From positions 61,110 to 125,109 of the forward strand of contig NZ_CANMVP010000013.1 of the NCBI RefSeq assembly GCF_947501385.1: DNA of 64,000 bases, written 5' to 3'. The position numbers and the translations under genes were made by a program. Under the pieces are notes generated by a model that searched no databases, was not told the DNA's origin, and saw only the letters and a program-made list of their open reading frames with translations. This document shows positions 62,830-64,000 of the stretch, piece by piece; the first letter of the stretch is position 1, and each line of letters opens with the position of its first letter. This DNA is from an uncultured Polaribacter sp. Its GTDB lineage: Bacteria > Bacteroidota > Bacteroidia > Flavobacteriales > Flavobacteriaceae.

Positions 62830-63798
62830 ATGGCAAAAGTAAAATATTATTACGATGCAGATACACTTTCTTATAGAAAAATTAATGTAAGAAAAAGCGA
62901 TTATTATAAGAAAACCATTTTTAGTTCTTTAGGTATTTTACTAATTGCATTTATTGGCTTTATCGTTTTTAGTCAGTTTATAATGTCTCCTAGTGAAAGA
63001 GCTTTAAATAGAGAGAATGAAAACTTGAAATTAAACTACGAGTTATTGGTTAAAAGAATGGAAGAAAGTAGTACTGTATTAGCACAGCTACAAGAAAGAG
63101 ATAACAATATTTATAGAACCTATTTTGAGGCAAACCCCATACCCGATGAGCAGCGTAAAGCAGGTTTTGGTGGTGTAAATAGATATAGACATTTAGATGG
63201 TTATGACAATTCTAAGATGATAAAACAACTGACCAAGGATGTAGATGTTTTATCTAAACAATTGGTGGTACAGTCGAAATCTTTAGATGAAATTGTGGTG
63301 TTGGCAAAAGAAAAAGAGAAAATGTTAGCAGCAATACCTGCAATTTTACCTGTAAAACTAGAAGATTTAACAAGAATGGCTTCTGGTTATAAATGGAGAA
63401 TGCATCCCATCTTAAAAATTAGAAAATTTCACAAGGGTATGGATTTTACAGCACCTGTTGGAACCCCCATTTACGCTTCAGGAAACGGAAAAGTAATTCG
63501 AGCTCAAAGAAGTGCTACTTTTGGAAACGTGGTGTATATAGACCATGGGTATGGTTATAAGACTATTTATGCACACATGAGTAAGATTAAAGCAAAACGT
63601 GGTCAAAGAGTAAAACGTGGCGATTTAATTGGGTATGTTGGAAACACAGGAAGGTCTGTTTCTGCGCATTTGCATTATGAAGTTCATAAAAATAACACAG
63701 CGTTAAATCCTATTAATTTTTATTACGGCGATTTAACTCCAGAAGAATTCGCTGCAATGCAAAAAGTAGCAGAAGAAGAAGGGCAATCTTATGATTAG
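62830..63798 (+). CDS. M23 (LytM-type) peptidase, membrane-anchored
   Basis: A 322-residue bitopic protein. A short cytoplasmic start is followed by one membrane segment (about residues 33-52, GILLIAFIGFIVF), a coiled coil (about 60-90), a linker, and a LytM domain at the C terminus with HKGMDFTAPVGTPI (His and Asp ligands) and SAHLHYEVH (HxH). It should cut peptidoglycan cross-bridge peptides or, if regulatory, activate amidases; all metal ligands are present, so activity is likely. It is downstream of a divergent alaS and resembles proteins placed there in other Flavobacteriia. Confidence 0.92.
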   Translation: MAKVKYYYDADTLSYRKINVRKSDYYKKTIFSSLGILLIAFIGFIVFSQFIMSPSERALNRENENLKLNYELLVKRMEESSTVLAQLQERDNNIYRTYFEANPIPDEQRKAGFGGVNRYRHLDGYDNSKMIKQLTKDVDVLSKQLVVQSKSLDEIVVLAKEKEKMLAAIPAILPVKLEDLTRMASGYKWRMHPILKIRKFHKGMDFTAPVGTPIYASGNGKVIRAQRSATFGNVVYIDHGYGYKTIYAHMSKIKAKRGQRVKRGDLIGYVGNTGRSVSAHLHYEVHKNNTALNPINFYYGDLTPEEFAAMQKVAEEEGQSYD

Positions 63799-63819
63799 TT
63801 TTTTTAGAAAAAAGATTTT

Positions 63820-63875
63820 AGACAATAGACAATAGACAAAAGACGAAAGAGGAAAGACAAAAGAGGAAAGAGGAA
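63820..63875. repeat. Degenerate heptanucleotide array (AGACAAT/AGAGGAA)8
   Basis: Eight consecutive 7-bp units start with AGA: AGACAAT twice, AGACAAA, AGACGAA, AGAGGAA, AGACAAA, AGAGGAA twice. The period is exact even though the unit drifts. It starts 22 bp after the M23 gene. Confidence 0.85.
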
Positions 63876-63923
63876 ATTTATACGAGATAATTTTGGTTTG
63901 TAAACTTAGATTTTTTAATTTTC

Positions 63924-64000
63924 GAATACTGAATACTGAATACTGAATACTGAATACTGAATACTGAATACTGAATACTGAATACTGAATACTGAATACT
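63924..64000. repeat. Heptanucleotide array (GAATACT)11, running to the window edge
   Basis: Eleven perfect tandem copies of GAATACT fill 63924-64000 exactly and continue to the window end, so the full array is longer. It sits 126 bp after the M23 gene, behind the degenerate array of the same period. Confidence 0.95.

Noticed and set aside
63924..64000. CRISPR array
   Set aside because: The unit is only 7 bp with no spacers, and no cas gene is present.

Overview
The window is a chromosomal segment of a low-GC member of the Bacteroidota, class Flavobacteriia, probably a marine Flavobacteriaceae of the Polaribacter/Tenacibaculum type (the genus is inference from protein flavour). The signs are: the Bacteroidota -7 promoter element TAnnTTTG directly before many genes, no Shine-Dalgarno pattern, PorT of the type IX secretion system next to ubiE, the XrtF exosortase pair, an HYC_CC_PP protein with a TonB receptor, a GSCFA protein, a TamL-type lipoprotein barrel, archaeal-type proS and a zinc-finger-less AccD. 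No rRNA, CRISPR array, prophage or intact insertion sequence was seen.

Layout. 1-2.4 kb: end of a GGGP synthase-like gene, a phosphopantetheinyl transferase and ahcY. 2.4-5.8 kb: accessory stretch with repeats, a HigBA-like toxin-antitoxin pair, an orphan antitoxin-like gene and a umuD-umuC pair. 5.9-12.3 kb: SLC13 carboxylate transporter, a metal-linked HYC_CC_PP/TonB receptor/HMA cluster, XrtF with its partner, a GAF protein and an unlisted 42-codon gene. 12.5-19.7 kb: purH and the rod-shape operon mreB-mreC-mreD-mrdA-rodA. 20-22 kb: rpsT, tRNA-Glu(TTC), proS. 22-31 kb: envelope genes (WGWNNG/Ser-Arg lipoprotein, FadL-type porin, PorT, TamL) with nfu, ubiE and a SpoU methyltransferase. 31-33 kb: fbaA and accD. 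33-38 kb: two paralogous small outer-membrane proteins and a 1125-residue probable barrel protein. 38-51 kb: DNA repair and housekeeping (ogt, tatD, DEVD-box helicase, apbE, map, gpmI), lipoproteins, an OmpA protein and a GxxExxY gene between inverted repeats. 51-56 kb: accessory secreted proteins and a membrane-anchored AraC-type regulator. 56-64 kb: aromatic amino acid hydroxylase, rhodanese, GSCFA protein, alaS and an M23 peptidase, ending in heptanucleotide repeat arrays.

Functional themes. Envelope biogenesis dominates: cell shape and septal-wall machinery, surface export (PorT, XrtF), outer-membrane assembly (TamL) and many lipoproteins. The points most worth a second look are a UmuD that keeps Ser60 but has Leu at position 97 where the catalytic Lys should be, a GxxExxY gene framed by about 39-bp inverted repeats like a small mobile cassette, three heptanucleotide arrays (one of which supplies a stop codon), a 42-codon gene followed by a perfect 14-bp inverted repeat upstream of purH, and a lipoprotein with a possible papain-like C-terminal domain beside a membrane-bound regulator.
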